A stretch of DNA of 64,000 nucleotides from Pseudomonas putida (GCA_041879295.1 CP047152.1:1555501-1619500); one strand, 5' to 3'. Numbered from the stretch's first letter, positions 41,393 to 49,643 are shown. Translations and numbers: made by a program. The notes: generated by a model from the letters alone, not told the origin.

Positions 41393-42715
41393 ATGAGCAC
41401 TGCTCAGCTCCAGGGCATCAATGAAATCGAATGCGTCACCCCCGACCTCAACGGCGTCCCGCGCGGCAAGGTGATGACCGCCGAAGGCTTCCTCGAAGGC
41501 CGTCGTCTGCAAATGGCCCGGGGAGTGCTGCTGCAGTGCATCATGGGCGGCTACCCACCGGCGAAGTTCTACGGCAGTGACGACGGCGACCTGGCACTGG
41601 TGGCCGAACCCGGTCAGGTGCACCGCCTGCCCTGGAGCAATGACGGCCGCGCCTTGGCCATCTGCGATGCCAATGAGCTGGATGGCCGGCCCTCGGCATT
41701 GTCCACCCGGGGCCAGCTGAAAGCCGTGAGAGCCCGCTATGCGGCACTGGGCCTGGTGCCGGTAGTGGCAACCGAGCTGGAGTTCTTCGTCTTTGCCCCC
41801 AACACTGACCCGCACCAACCGTTCCTGCCGCCGGTAGGCAGCGATGGCCGCCGCGAGCAGGGCCATTCGGCGTTCAGTGTCAGCTCCAACAACGGCCTGC
41901 GTCCGTTTTTCAAGGAGGTGTATCACTGTATGGCCGCGCTCGGCCTGCCACGTGACACTTTCATGCACGAAATGGGTGTCAGCCAGTTTGAGATCAACCT
42001 GCTGCACGGCGACCCGCTGCTGTTGGCCGACCAGACTTTCCTGTTCAAGCACCTGCTCAAGGAAGTGGCGCTCAAGCACGGGCTGACGGTGGTCTGCATG
42101 GCCAAGCCGCTGGCGCGTACGCCCGGCAGCTCCATGCACATTCACCAGAGCCTGGTCGAGGCCGGCAGCGGGCGCAACGTGTTCAGTGATGAGCAGGGCC
42201 TGCCGACAGACACCTTCCACCACTTCATCGGCGGGTTGCAGGCGTGCATGGCCGACTTCACTGCCCTGTTCGCGCCCAACGTCAACTCCTACCAGCGCCT
42301 GTGCCATCCCTACGCCTCGCCGAACAATGCGTGCTGGTCCGAGGACAATCGCGCCGCTGGCCTACGCATTCCGGCCAGTGCGCCGGTCGCGCGACGGGTG
42401 GAAAACCGCCTGCCAGGCGCCGATGCCAACCCTTACCTGGCCATTGCCGCCAGCCTGGCCGCCGGCCTGCACGGCATCGAGCAGCGCTTGCAGCCATCGC
42501 CGGCCATCCAGGGCGAATTCGAGGTGCCCGAGCACCTGAGCCTGCCGTGCACGCTGCACGCGGCCCTTGAAAGGCTCAAGCGCAGCACGCTGGCGCGGGA
42601 ACTGTTCGGCAGCGAGTTCATCGAAGGCTACATCGCCAGCAAGACCCTTGAGCTGAGCGATTTTTTCGACGAGATCACGCCGTGGGAGCGCCGGGTCCTG
42701 GCGGCACAGGCCTGA
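41393..42715 (+). CDS. Glutamine synthetase family protein (gamma-glutamyl-amine ligase type)
   Basis: This 440-residue protein begins with a beta-Grasp N-domain (IECVTPDLNGVPRGKVM) followed by the GS catalytic domain: metal-binding ELEFFVF, GVSQFEINLLHGDPL, SSMHIHQSL and ENRLPGADANPYLAIAASLAAG. It lacks the Tyr-adenylylation loop of GlnA and resembles PuuA/PauA-like enzymes that glutamylate polyamines or other amines. Substrate cannot be fixed. It lies beside bkdR and an MFS gene, and its leader has a strong CA motif, pointing to catabolism of a nitrogenous carbon source. Confidence 0.88.
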   Translation: MSTAQLQGINEIECVTPDLNGVPRGKVMTAEGFLEGRRLQMARGVLLQCIMGGYPPAKFYGSDDGDLALVAEPGQVHRLPWSNDGRALAICDANELDGRPSALSTRGQLKAVRARYAALGLVPVVATELEFFVFAPNTDPHQPFLPPVGSDGRREQGHSAFSVSSNNGLRPFFKEVYHCMAALGLPRDTFMHEMGVSQFEINLLHGDPLLLADQTFLFKHLLKEVALKHGLTVVCMAKPLARTPGSSMHIHQSLVEAGSGRNVFSDEQGLPTDTFHHFIGGLQACMADFTALFAPNVNSYQRLCHPYASPNNACWSEDNRAAGLRIPASAPVARRVENRLPGADANPYLAIAASLAAGLHGIEQRLQPSPAIQGEFEVPEHLSLPCTLHAALERLKRSTLARELFGSEFIEGYIASKTLELSDFFDEITPWERRVLAAQA

Positions 42716-42848
42716 GCGCGACATAACCTGCACCGGGCACGCCCCCGCAGTGCCAAATAGCTGTCGGGGGGGCCTGCGCCAGGCGGTTTTTGCCTTTATG
42801 CTGCTAGCACCCAAAACTGCCACCTGACCAGGGAGCTCCACGGGACGT

Positions 42849-44189
42849 ATGCGAAATGTATGGAAGCCGTTTCAGTCGTTGTATTTCGCCGCGCTGATGA
42901 TGTTGATCGGCTCGGGCCTGCTCAGCACCTACCTGGCCCTGCGCCTGGCGGCCGACCATGTCGACAGCCTGTGGGTGGGTGCGTTGATGGCGGCCAACTA
43001 CTTTGGCCTGGCGGTTGGTGGCAAGGTTGGCCACCGGCTGATCGGGCGGGTAGGGCACATACGCGCCTATGCCACCTGTGCCGGTATCGTCGGCGCCGCG
43101 GTGCTCGGTCATGGCCTGACCAGCTGGCTGCCGGCCTGGGTAGGGCTGCGCATGATCGTCGGCCTGGGGATGATGTGCCAATACATGGTCATCGAGAGCT
43201 GGCTCAACGAGCAGGCCGATGTGAAACACCGGGGCGCGGTGTTCAGCGGTTACATGATTGCCTCGTACCTGGGGCTGGTGCTTGGCCAGTTGATTCTGGT
43301 GGTGCACCCGCAGCTCGGCCCTGAGCTGCTGATGCTGGTGGCGATGTGCTTTGCCCTGTGCCTGGTGCCCGTGGCGATGACCCGGCGTATTCACCCGGCG
43401 CCTTTGCGCCCGGCACCGATGGAGCCGAAATTCTTCATCAAACGCGTGCCGCAGTCGCTCAGTACGGTTTTGGGCTCGGGGCTGATTGTCGGCTCGTTCT
43501 ACGGTCTGGCGCCTTTATATGCTTCAAGCCAGGGGATGAGTACCGAGCAGATCGGTCTGTTCATGGGTAGCTGCATTTTTGCCGGCCTGCTGGTGCAGTG
43601 GCCGCTGGGCTGGTTGTCTGACCGTTATGACCGGGCTGTGCTGATTCGTAGCGTGGCGGTGGGGCTGGCACTGGCTGCTGCGCCATTGGCGATACTGCCC
43701 AGTGTGCCGCTGGAGTTGCTGTTCGGTATCGGCTTCCTGATCTCGTTGCTGCAGTTCTGCCTGTACCCGCTGGCGGTTGCCTTTTCCAATGACCACGTGG
43801 AAAGCGAGCGCCGGGTATCGCTGACGGCGATGCTGTTGGTGACCTACGGTGTGGGTGCATGTGTCGGCCCGCTGGCGGCAGGGGTTTTGATGAAGGTATT
43901 GGGCGCGCAGATGCTGTATGCCTTCTTCGTATTCTTTGCCCTGGTGCTGGTCTGGCGCATTCGGCCGAAAGCGGTTACCGGCCTGCATCAGGTACAGGAT
44001 GCACCGCTGGGCCACGTGGCGATGCCGGCGGCCGGTTCGCCGTTGTCGGCGGCGCTGGACCCGCGGGTGGATGAGCAGACCGTGCAGGACGTGATGCAGG
44101 CGCCTGTGGCGGCTGAAGACACCGAGGATGAAGAGAAGGGCGCGCAGCAACAGGCGCCTGAACCGGAAGAAGCCAGCAGGTCGGTGTAG
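42849..44189 (+). CDS. MFS transporter, YcaD-like
   Basis: This 446-residue protein has twelve predicted helices (MRNVWKPFQSLYFAALMMLIGSGLLSTYLALRL..) with the second-loop and helix 4-5 pattern of YcaD-type MFS proteins (MCQYMVIESWLNEQADVKHRGAVFSGYMIASYLGLVLGQ). A polar acidic tail of about 60 residues (..TEDEEKGAQQQAPEPEEASRSV) is cytoplasmic. It follows the glutamine-synthetase-like gene by 133 bases and might import its substrate, but they are not tightly coupled. The stop TAG lies within a REP element. Confidence 0.86.
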   Translation: MRNVWKPFQSLYFAALMMLIGSGLLSTYLALRLAADHVDSLWVGALMAANYFGLAVGGKVGHRLIGRVGHIRAYATCAGIVGAAVLGHGLTSWLPAWVGLRMIVGLGMMCQYMVIESWLNEQADVKHRGAVFSGYMIASYLGLVLGQLILVVHPQLGPELLMLVAMCFALCLVPVAMTRRIHPAPLRPAPMEPKFFIKRVPQSLSTVLGSGLIVGSFYGLAPLYASSQGMSTEQIGLFMGSCIFAGLLVQWPLGWLSDRYDRAVLIRSVAVGLALAAAPLAILPSVPLELLFGIGFLISLLQFCLYPLAVAFSNDHVESERRVSLTAMLLVTYGVGACVGPLAAGVLMKVLGAQMLYAFFVFFALVLVWRIRPKAVTGLHQVQDAPLGHVAMPAAGSPLSAALDPRVDEQTVQDVMQAPVAAEDTEDEEKGAQQQAPEPEEASRSV

Positions 44190-44216
44190 GAGCGGGTTTA
44201 CCCGCGAAGAGGCCAG
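44185..44216. repeat. Single REP element overlapping the MFS stop codon
   Basis: TGTAGGAGCGGGTTTACCCG..CGAAGAGGCC, a putida REP whose TAG (44187-44189) is the stop codon of the upstream transporter gene, so insertion or drift of the element has set the protein end. Confidence 0.85.
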
Positions 44217-44235
44217 CCCAGCGGAAACACAAATG

Positions 44236-44263
44236 AAAACGCCACCTCAGCAGGTGGCGTTTT
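44236..44263. terminator. Bidirectional terminator between the MFS gene and flgZ
   Basis: AAAACGCCACCT-CAGC-AGGTGGCGTTTT: perfect 12-bp stem with A and T flanks, ending the rightward MFS transcript and the leftward flg transcript. Confidence 0.92.
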
Positions 44264-44282
44264 CTGTTTTACCGACTGACGA

Positions 44283-45026
44283 TCAATAATCGTCCTTGTC
44301 GAACCGCCGCGCCTCACGCTGCAGCTGGTACACAAAACTCTCGATCTTGCGTTGAGCCTGCCCGCTCAGGTTGTGGAAGCGCACGCCGGCAAAAGTGGTG
44401 TTGATGCGCTCTTCATAGTGCAGATGACGCAGCTCGACCATGGTATCCACCAGGCCCAGCGGGTTGCCCGCCTTGAAACGCTCATACACCTGGCCCAGTT
44501 GCAAGCGGTCTTCGACATTGCCTTCGAAGCGCAGTTTGCAGCCGGTGGCCGAGATATCCAGCAGCTTGCCTCGCAGGGCACCGTTGCCTTTGAGGTGGGC
44601 GCCGTCGAGGATGATGTCGACCAGCTGCGATAGCTTCAGTGCGGCGCGGAAGGCATTGCGGCGCTGGTGGTAGGTCATCTCTTGCGGCAGGGCGCCGCTG
44701 TAGCAGCGGTGGCCGTCGACCTCGCTGATTTTCAACTCGTGATCGCACTCCCAGGCGATGCGCACACCATCGTGGAAGCCTTCGACGCGGAAGTGCTCGC
44801 CGTTCTCGATGAATTTCTCGCCGTCACGGGGGATCATCTCGTCCAGTGCCAGGGTATTGCTTTCGCGGTCCACGCGCACCACATAGCTCTGGAAGCGCTG
44901 GCTGCGCTCATGGAAGGTAATGATCAGGGGGTCGTGGCTTTCCTGCAGCTGCCGCAAGTTGGCCGCAATCTCCAAGGGGGTGCTCAACACCTTGGGTGGT
45001 TGCGGAGCATCGGATTCATTGAACAC
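44283..45026 (-). CDS. flgZ: FlgZ, YcgR-type PilZ c-di-GMP receptor
   Basis: This 247-residue protein has an N-terminal YcgR domain (about 15-115, [24 protein letters not shown] region) and a C-terminal PilZ domain (about 120-235) with the c-di-GMP motifs RRNAFR (RxxxR) and DISATG (D/NxSxxG). At high c-di-GMP, FlgZ/YcgR proteins act at the flagellar motor to slow swimming. Last gene of the leftward flgA-flgM-flgN-flgZ group. Confidence 0.92.
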   Translation of the reverse strand: MFNESDAPQPPKVLSTPLEIAANLRQLQESHDPLIITFHERSQRFQSYVVRVDRESNTLALDEMIPRDGEKFIENGEHFRVEGFHDGVRIAWECDHELKISEVDGHRCYSGALPQEMTYHQRRNAFRAALKLSQLVDIILDGAHLKGNGALRGKLLDISATGCKLRFEGNVEDRLQLGQVYERFKAGNPLGLVDTMVELRHLHYEERINTTFAGVRFHNLSGQAQRKIESFVYQLQREARRFDKDDY

Positions 45027-45105
45027 AGCTTATCGTTCTCCAGGCAAAAGCGACACACGCAAGTAACGGCATTTTGCCACTATGTTCTGTGCCTTGATAG
45101 AAAAA

Positions 45106-45573
45106 TCACACTTGGCTGAGCGCGCGTGGCTTGGCCAGGGGCGAGGTGCTGCCACGGCTGTCATAGAGCGAAGGCGAATCGCCGCCCTGAAGGATGCGGA
45201 TCTGGTTGTTGGTGACGTGTTGCTGCACCTGGATGATCCGGCCATTGGTCTCGTTAAGCTGTTGGCAGGCTTGCATCAATTGGCTGATCACGTTGAGTTG
45301 TTGCAGGATCAATTCACCGTTGGGCGATTGTGCCGCCACAGCCTCCACTCCGGCGCGATCTGCGCTCAGGCCAAGGCTGGTAAGCAGGTTGTTGCGCCGC
45401 AGGCCTTGCTGCTCCAGCAACACGATCAAAGACTGCTTGCGAGCCAGAATATCTTCCAGCGGTGCCATATCGCGGCCATGCAGGGCTACAGACTCCTTTT
45501 TCAGAAGGTCGAGCAGTTCCTGCATCGGGGCAATGTCATCTTCGATCAGTTGCAGCAAGGTGGTGTCGTGCAT
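45106..45573 (-). CDS. flgN: Flagellar export chaperone FlgN
   Basis: This 155-residue mostly helical protein (MHDTTLLQLIEDDIAPMQELLDLLKKESVALHGRDMAPLEDILARKQSLI) belongs to the FlgN family. It binds the hook-filament junction proteins FlgK and FlgL, both encoded in this window, and delivers them to the export apparatus. It lies 49 bases after flgM. Confidence 0.92.
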   Translation of the reverse strand: MHDTTLLQLIEDDIAPMQELLDLLKKESVALHGRDMAPLEDILARKQSLIVLLEQQGLRRNNLLTSLGLSADRAGVEAVAAQSPNGELILQQLNVISQLMQACQQLNETNGRIIQVQQHVTNNQIRILQGGDSPSLYDSRGSTSPLAKPRALSQV

Positions 45574-45622
45574 GGCTAACTCTTGGCTTTTCTGGCGTCC
45601 GTGAAGTCAGCGCGCCGTACGG

Positions 45623-45937
45623 TCAGCGCTGGGCTTCGAAATCAAGCAGTTTGCTGGCGACCCGGCCGGCATCGACCTGGTAGCTGCCGTCGGCGATCGC
45701 CTGTTTCAACTGGGCCACGCGGGCGCTGTTGACCACCGGCTCGTCGCGCAGCTTGTCGCTGACCTTCTGCAACTGCTGGGCCTCCTGGCTGAGGTGTACC
45801 GCTTCTCCGCTGGCGCTGGTGGCGCTTGCCGCTTCCTGGCGAGCTGCCGGTTTTTCGGCGCTGCCGGACGCGGTGTTGCTGCGCACGCCGCCCGTGACGG
45901 ACGGAGAGTTATTCATGCGACTGAAGTCGATGACCAT
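45623..45937 (-). CDS. flgM: Anti-sigma-28 factor FlgM
   Basis: This 104-residue protein ([17 protein letters not shown]) has the disordered N-terminal half and the conserved FliA-binding C-terminal part ([57 protein letters not shown]). It holds FliA inactive until exported through the finished hook. A FliA-type promoter directly upstream gives feedback. Confidence 0.94.
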   Translation of the reverse strand: MVIDFSRMNNSPSVTGGVRSNTASGSAEKPAARQEAASATSASGEAVHLSQEAQQLQKVSDKLRDEPVVNSARVAQLKQAIADGSYQVDAGRVASKLLDFEAQR

Positions 45938-45973
45938 GATCAGAAACCTCTGGGTATTTGGACGCTTGCCTTG

Positions 45974-46000
45974 TTTTCGGCCAACCCGATATAAACTTTA
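45974..46000 (-). promoter_or_regulatory. FliA (sigma-28) promoter of flgM
   Basis: Reverse strand TAAAGTTT-N11-GCCGAAAA is a nearly perfect match to TAAAGTTT-N11-GCCGATAA, 36 bases before the flgM start. Confidence 0.88.
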
Positions 46001-46101
46001 GGCACAAATGCGTTGCCGCCTGTCGGCAAGCCCGCGAACCCGTGTTCTGACACAGTTTAGGAAAAGCGGTTCCTCACTGCCAGCGTAATCTGGTGGCTGG
46101 C

Positions 46102-46854
46102 CTACATACTGACCTCGACCTGGCCGGGGCCGGTCACCCTGGCCTTGACCACGCGTTTGGAGTTGAGGTTGCGTACCCGGATCTGCTCGCTCAGGCCGCC
46201 CTTGCTCAGGGCTTCGCCCGGCATGCGCACGCTCAGGCCACCACTACGGGCAATGATCACCACATGATCACCCTTGCGCACCACCTCGGCCTGTTCCAGG
46301 TGTTGCGGTGTGAGCACCTGGTCGATCACCGTGGGGCGCAGCATCTTCATGCCCACCACCTGGTCCAGCTCGGTCAGAAAGCCCTGGCCCAGGGTGCCGA
46401 CGTCGCGTTCGCGCAGGGCCACGTCACCTTCGCCGACCGTGTTGTCGCGCTTGAGCGGTCGGGTTACCACCACCACGTCGCGGAAAAGTCGTACGGTGGC
46501 CGGCACAAATACCGTCCACGGTGCTGCGCCGTTGCAGCGTATCCTTACCGTCACCCTGCCCAGTGGCTTGGCCGGGCTTTCCAGTGAGGCGTCCAGCTGC
46601 TGGCTGCACAACGGCATGCGCAGGCGTGGGTCCAGCGGGTTGACCTGGATTTCATAGCGCCCGGCAGTCTGGGTGGTGGACAGGTAATCTTCAACGGTGA
46701 ATTCAAGAAACCCTTGGGTGACACCGATAAGCTGTTCAGGCAAGGTGAACGCGTCCGCTACCGTGCGAACGCCGGGCATCAGCAGGCACAGCGTGGCCAG
46801 CGGGCCAGTCAGCAGGCGTGTCAATCGTCGGGAAAATGTCGTTTTCGTGTGCAT
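46102..46854 (-). CDS. flgA: Flagellar P-ring assembly chaperone FlgA
   Basis: This 250-residue protein starts at ATG 46854 (MHTKTTFSRRLTRLLTGPLATLCLLMPG); a TTG three codons earlier is less likely. The signal sequence directs it to the periplasm, where it assists FlgI assembly. A SAF-type C-terminal domain is visible (GDVALRERDVGTLGQGFLTELDQVVGMKMLRPTVIDQVLTPQHLEQAEVVRKGDHVVIIARSGGLSVRMPGEAL). Divergent from cheV. Confidence 0.93.
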   Translation of the reverse strand: MHTKTTFSRRLTRLLTGPLATLCLLMPGVRTVADAFTLPEQLIGVTQGFLEFTVEDYLSTTQTAGRYEIQVNPLDPRLRMPLCSQQLDASLESPAKPLGRVTVRIRCNGAAPWTVFVPATVRLFRDVVVVTRPLKRDNTVGEGDVALRERDVGTLGQGFLTELDQVVGMKMLRPTVIDQVLTPQHLEQAEVVRKGDHVVIIARSGGLSVRMPGEALSKGGLSEQIRVRNLNSKRVVKARVTGPGQVEVSM

Positions 46855-46864
46855 GACACTCAAA

Positions 46865-46883
46865 AAAGCAAAGCCCGTGCCGA
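46865..46883 (-). promoter_or_regulatory. Sigma-54 promoter upstream of flgA
   Basis: Reverse strand TCGGCACGGGCTTTGC keeps GG-N10-GC with near-consensus flanks. Its -12 is only about 14 bases before the assumed ATG, leaving almost no leader, which is unusual. Confidence 0.55.
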
Positions 46884-46931
46884 CTCGCTACCTGAGTGGC
46901 AACGAAAGGCTGAAACGTTAAGGAGTCTGGC

Positions 46932-47861
46932 ATGGCGGGTGTTATGGATTCGGTCAACCAGCGCACGCAGCTGGTGGGGCAGAATCGCCTGGAATTGCTG
47001 CTGTTCCGCCTCAATGGCGAACAGCTTTACGGCATCAATGTGTTCAAGGTCAGGGAAGTACTGCAATGCCCTGCGCTGACCTTGCTGCCCAAGGCGCACC
47101 CTGTGGTGCGTGGCGTTGCCAATATTCGCGGGGCGACCATCCCGATCCTCGACTTGTCGATGGCCACCGGGTTGCGGCCGCTGCAGGAAGACACGCGCAA
47201 CAGCTTCGTGATCATCACCGAGTACAACACCAAGACCCAAGGTTTCCTGGTGCATTCGGTGGAGCGCATCGTCAACATGAACTGGGAAGAGATCCATCCG
47301 CCACCCAAGGGTACTGGCCGTGATCACTACCTGACCGCGGTCACCCGGGTGGACAAACGCATGGTCGAGATCATCGACGTGGAGAAGGTGCTGGCCGAAG
47401 TGTCGCCGTCGTCCGAGTCGGTATCGGCCGGTGTGATCGATGCCGAGGTGCAGGACAAGGCGGTGTTGATGCGGGTGCTGACCGTCGACGACTCGTCGGT
47501 GGCGCGCAAGCAAGTCAGCCGTTGCCTGCAGACCGTAGGGGTCGAGGTGGTGGCGCTCAATGATGGCCGTCAGGCTCTGAACTACCTGCGTCAGCTGGTG
47601 GATGAGGGCAAAAAGCCGGAAGAAGAGTTCCTGATGATGATCTCGGACATTGAAATGCCGGAAATGGATGGCTATACGCTAACCGCGGAGATTCGCAGCG
47701 ATCCGCGCATGCAAAAGTTGCACATCTGCCTGCATACTTCGCTTTCCGGGGTGTTCAACCAGGCAATGGTCAAAAAGGTCGGTGCCGATGACTTCCTGGC
47801 CAAGTTCAAGCCGGACGACCTGGCCCAACGGGTGGTCGACCGGATCAAAGCAGCGCATTGA
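46932..47861 (+). CDS. cheV: Chemotaxis coupling protein CheV
   Basis: This 309-residue protein has a CheW-like domain (about 15-160, ELLLFRLNGEQLYGINVFKVREVLQ) fused to a receiver domain (about 180-305) with acceptor aspartate in MMISDIEMPEMDGYTL. It couples receptors to CheA and adapts through phosphorylation. It is followed by cheR, 52 bases downstream, in the usual Pseudomonas cheV-cheR pair before flgB. Confidence 0.95.
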   Translation: MAGVMDSVNQRTQLVGQNRLELLLFRLNGEQLYGINVFKVREVLQCPALTLLPKAHPVVRGVANIRGATIPILDLSMATGLRPLQEDTRNSFVIITEYNTKTQGFLVHSVERIVNMNWEEIHPPPKGTGRDHYLTAVTRVDKRMVEIIDVEKVLAEVSPSSESVSAGVIDAEVQDKAVLMRVLTVDDSSVARKQVSRCLQTVGVEVVALNDGRQALNYLRQLVDEGKKPEEEFLMMISDIEMPEMDGYTLTAEIRSDPRMQKLHICLHTSLSGVFNQAMVKKVGADDFLAKFKPDDLAQRVVDRIKAAH

Positions 47862-47913
47862 AGCAGCCGGGGGCATGCCCCCTGGCACCAGTGATTGAAA
47901 AGAGGCGGCAGTA

Positions 47914-48741
47914 GTGTCTACGGGTAATTTGGATTTCGAACAGTTCCGGGTCTTCCTGGAGAAAGCCTGTGGCATCCTGCTGGGCGAGAATAAGCAGTAT
48001 CTGGTTTCCAGCCGTCTCAACAAGCTGATGGAACAACAGGGCATCAAGAGCCTGGGTGAGCTGGTGCAGCGCATTCAGGCCCAGCCGCGCGGCGGCTTGC
48101 GCGAGCAGGTGGTCGATGCCATGACCACCAACGAGACCCTTTGGTTTCGCGACACCTATCCGTTCGAAGTGCTGAAGAACAAGGTGATCCCCGAATTCAT
48201 CCGCAACAACCCCGGCCAGCGCCTGCGCATGTGGTCGGCGGCCTGTTCGTCGGGGCAGGAGCCGTATTCCATCTCGATGGCAATCGACGAGTTCGAGCGC
48301 AGCAACCTTGGCCAGTTGAAGATGGGGGCGCAGATCGTCGCCACCGATCTCTCCGGCACCATGCTGACCAACTGCAAGACCGGCGAATACGACAGCCTGG
48401 CGATTGCCCGCGGCTTGTCCCAGGAGCGCCTGCAGCGCTACTTCGACCCCAAGGGGCCGGGGCGCTGGGCGGTCAAGCCAGCGATTCGCAGCCGTGTCGA
48501 ATTCCGCTCGTTCAACCTGCTCGACAGTTATGCCAGTCTGGGCAAGTTCGACATCGTGTTCTGCCGCAATGTGCTGATCTATTTCTCGGCGCAGGTGAAG
48601 AAGGACATTCTCTTGCGTATTCACAGTACCTTGAAGCCGGGTGGGTATCTGTTCCTCGGGGCTTCCGAAGCCCTGAACGGGCTGCCTGACCATTACCAGA
48701 TGGTGCAGTGCAGTCCGGGGATCATCTACCAGGCCAAGTAA
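47914..48741 (+). CDS. cheR: Chemotaxis methyltransferase CheR
   Basis: This 275-residue protein starts at GTG 47914 (MSTGNLDFEQFRVFLEKACGILLGENKQYLVSSRLNKLM). The N-terminal all-helical CheR domain is followed by the SAM-dependent methyltransferase core: WSAACSSGQEPYSISMAI binds SAM, and FDIVFCRNVLIYF is the second conserved motif. It methylates chemoreceptor glutamates. No pentapeptide-binding extra domain is seen. Confidence 0.95.
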   Translation: MSTGNLDFEQFRVFLEKACGILLGENKQYLVSSRLNKLMEQQGIKSLGELVQRIQAQPRGGLREQVVDAMTTNETLWFRDTYPFEVLKNKVIPEFIRNNPGQRLRMWSAACSSGQEPYSISMAIDEFERSNLGQLKMGAQIVATDLSGTMLTNCKTGEYDSLAIARGLSQERLQRYFDPKGPGRWAVKPAIRSRVEFRSFNLLDSYASLGKFDIVFCRNVLIYFSAQVKKDILLRIHSTLKPGGYLFLGASEALNGLPDHYQMVQCSPGIIYQAK

Positions 48742-48767
48742 GGTATGCCTTGAAGGGGGGCGTTTGT

Positions 48768-48993
48768 GAGATCGAGCGCCGCCCGCGCGGTGCATCGCGA
48801 GCTGCGCTCGCTCCCACGTTTGTTTCGGGCCGGTATCCCTGTTGCAGACGCGCGCGACCGCCTTGTTTGTACTGCGCGATATCGAGCCATGCACCCAGGC
48901 GTTCGCGCGCAAATCCCACAGGAATAATTGGCCCGAAACAAACGTGGGAGCGAGCGCAGCTCGCGATGCGCCGCGCGGGCGGCGCTCGATCTC
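48768..48993. repeat. Complete palindromic element (copy B of the structured repeat family)
   Basis: Left arm 48768-48831 and inverted right arm 48930-48993 (64 bp, essentially one mismatch). The inner hairpin has 14-bp arms (GCGCGCGACCGCCT at 48850, AGGCGTTCGCGCGC at 48897) enclosing a loop with TTGTTTGTA and GCCATGCAC, the same two loop words as in copy A. The stem sequence differs from copy A yet is still paired. Spurious frames of 65-105 codons cover it on both strands. It fills the cheR side of the 489-base cheR/flgB gap. Confidence 0.93.
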
Positions 48994-49040
48994 CCAGGCG
49001 AAACCCTTCTGTCGCCGAACAATGACGTCAATTTTTTGTT

Positions 49041-49106
49041 TTGCCGCTTTTGCCGCCCGGCAATTGCCGCTTTTGCGGCCCAAGGCGGAAGTCCTTTGCC
49101 GCTTTT
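49041..49106. promoter_or_regulatory. Cluster of TTGCCG/CGGCAA motifs upstream of the flgB promoter (candidate FleR enhancer)
   Basis: TTGCCGCTTTT occurs at 49041, 49064 and 49096, and an inverted pair TTGCCG-CC-CGGCAA lies at 49050-49063. The cluster is 60-125 bases upstream of a sigma-54 promoter, the expected place for enhancer binding. CGGCAA-type words are reported for the FleR homologue FlrC, from memory. Confidence 0.5.
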
Positions 49107-49165
49107 CTGGCATCACTCTGACACCACCTCGCCCCGCAGGCCCGTATTTCCGGGCTTTTCGTTGG

Positions 49166-49182
49166 TTGGCACAGCCCTTGCT
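49166..49182 (+). promoter_or_regulatory. Sigma-54 promoter of flgBCDE
   Basis: TTGGCACAGCCCTTGCT is a textbook -24/-12 element (GG-N10-GC), 49 bases before the flgB start codon. Confidence 0.92.
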
Positions 49183-49230
49183 ATACCTTGCTCAACGAAA
49201 TTCCGGTCAACCTCTGAAGGTTTCCCTGAC

Positions 49231-49641
49231 ATGAGCATCAGCTTCGACAAGGCGCTTGGTATTCACGAAAAGGCTCTGGGCTTCCGCGCCCAACGCGCTG
49301 AAGTGCTGGCCAACAACATCGCCAACGCCGACACGCCCAACTACAAGGCGCGTGACATGGACTTCGCCTCGGTGCTCGCAGCCGAAAGCGACAAGCAGCA
49401 GAGCGGCGGCCGCTTCAGCCTTGATCGTACCAACAGCCGGCACATCGAGGCTGAGGGCCTGGCCATGGCTGATGAAACCCTCAAATACCGCACGCCGCTG
49501 CAGCCGTCGATCGACCAGAACACCGTGGATGCGCAGATCGAGCAATCGAACTACACGGAAAACGCGATTGGCTTCCAGGCCAGCTTTACCTTGCTCAACA
49601 GTAAATTCAAAGGGCTGGTTTCCGCCCTGCGGGGAGAATGA
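49231..49641 (+). CDS. flgB: Flagellar proximal rod protein FlgB
   Basis: This 136-residue protein starts MSISFDKALGIHEKALGFRAQRAEVLANNIANADTPNYKARDMDF, the rod-protein N-terminal motif with ANNIANADTPNYKA. Its C-terminus is the usual short helix. It builds the rod together with FlgC, FlgF and FlgG after export. First gene of flgBCDE. Confidence 0.95.
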   Translation: MSISFDKALGIHEKALGFRAQRAEVLANNIANADTPNYKARDMDFASVLAAESDKQQSGGRFSLDRTNSRHIEAEGLAMADETLKYRTPLQPSIDQNTVDAQIEQSNYTENAIGFQASFTLLNSKFKGLVSALRGE

Positions 49642-49643
49642 CC

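Noticed and set aside
48722..49031. Short frames over the 48.8-kb palindrome on both strands
   Set aside because: Translations of an inverted repeat; the same spurious peptide pattern appears on both strands.
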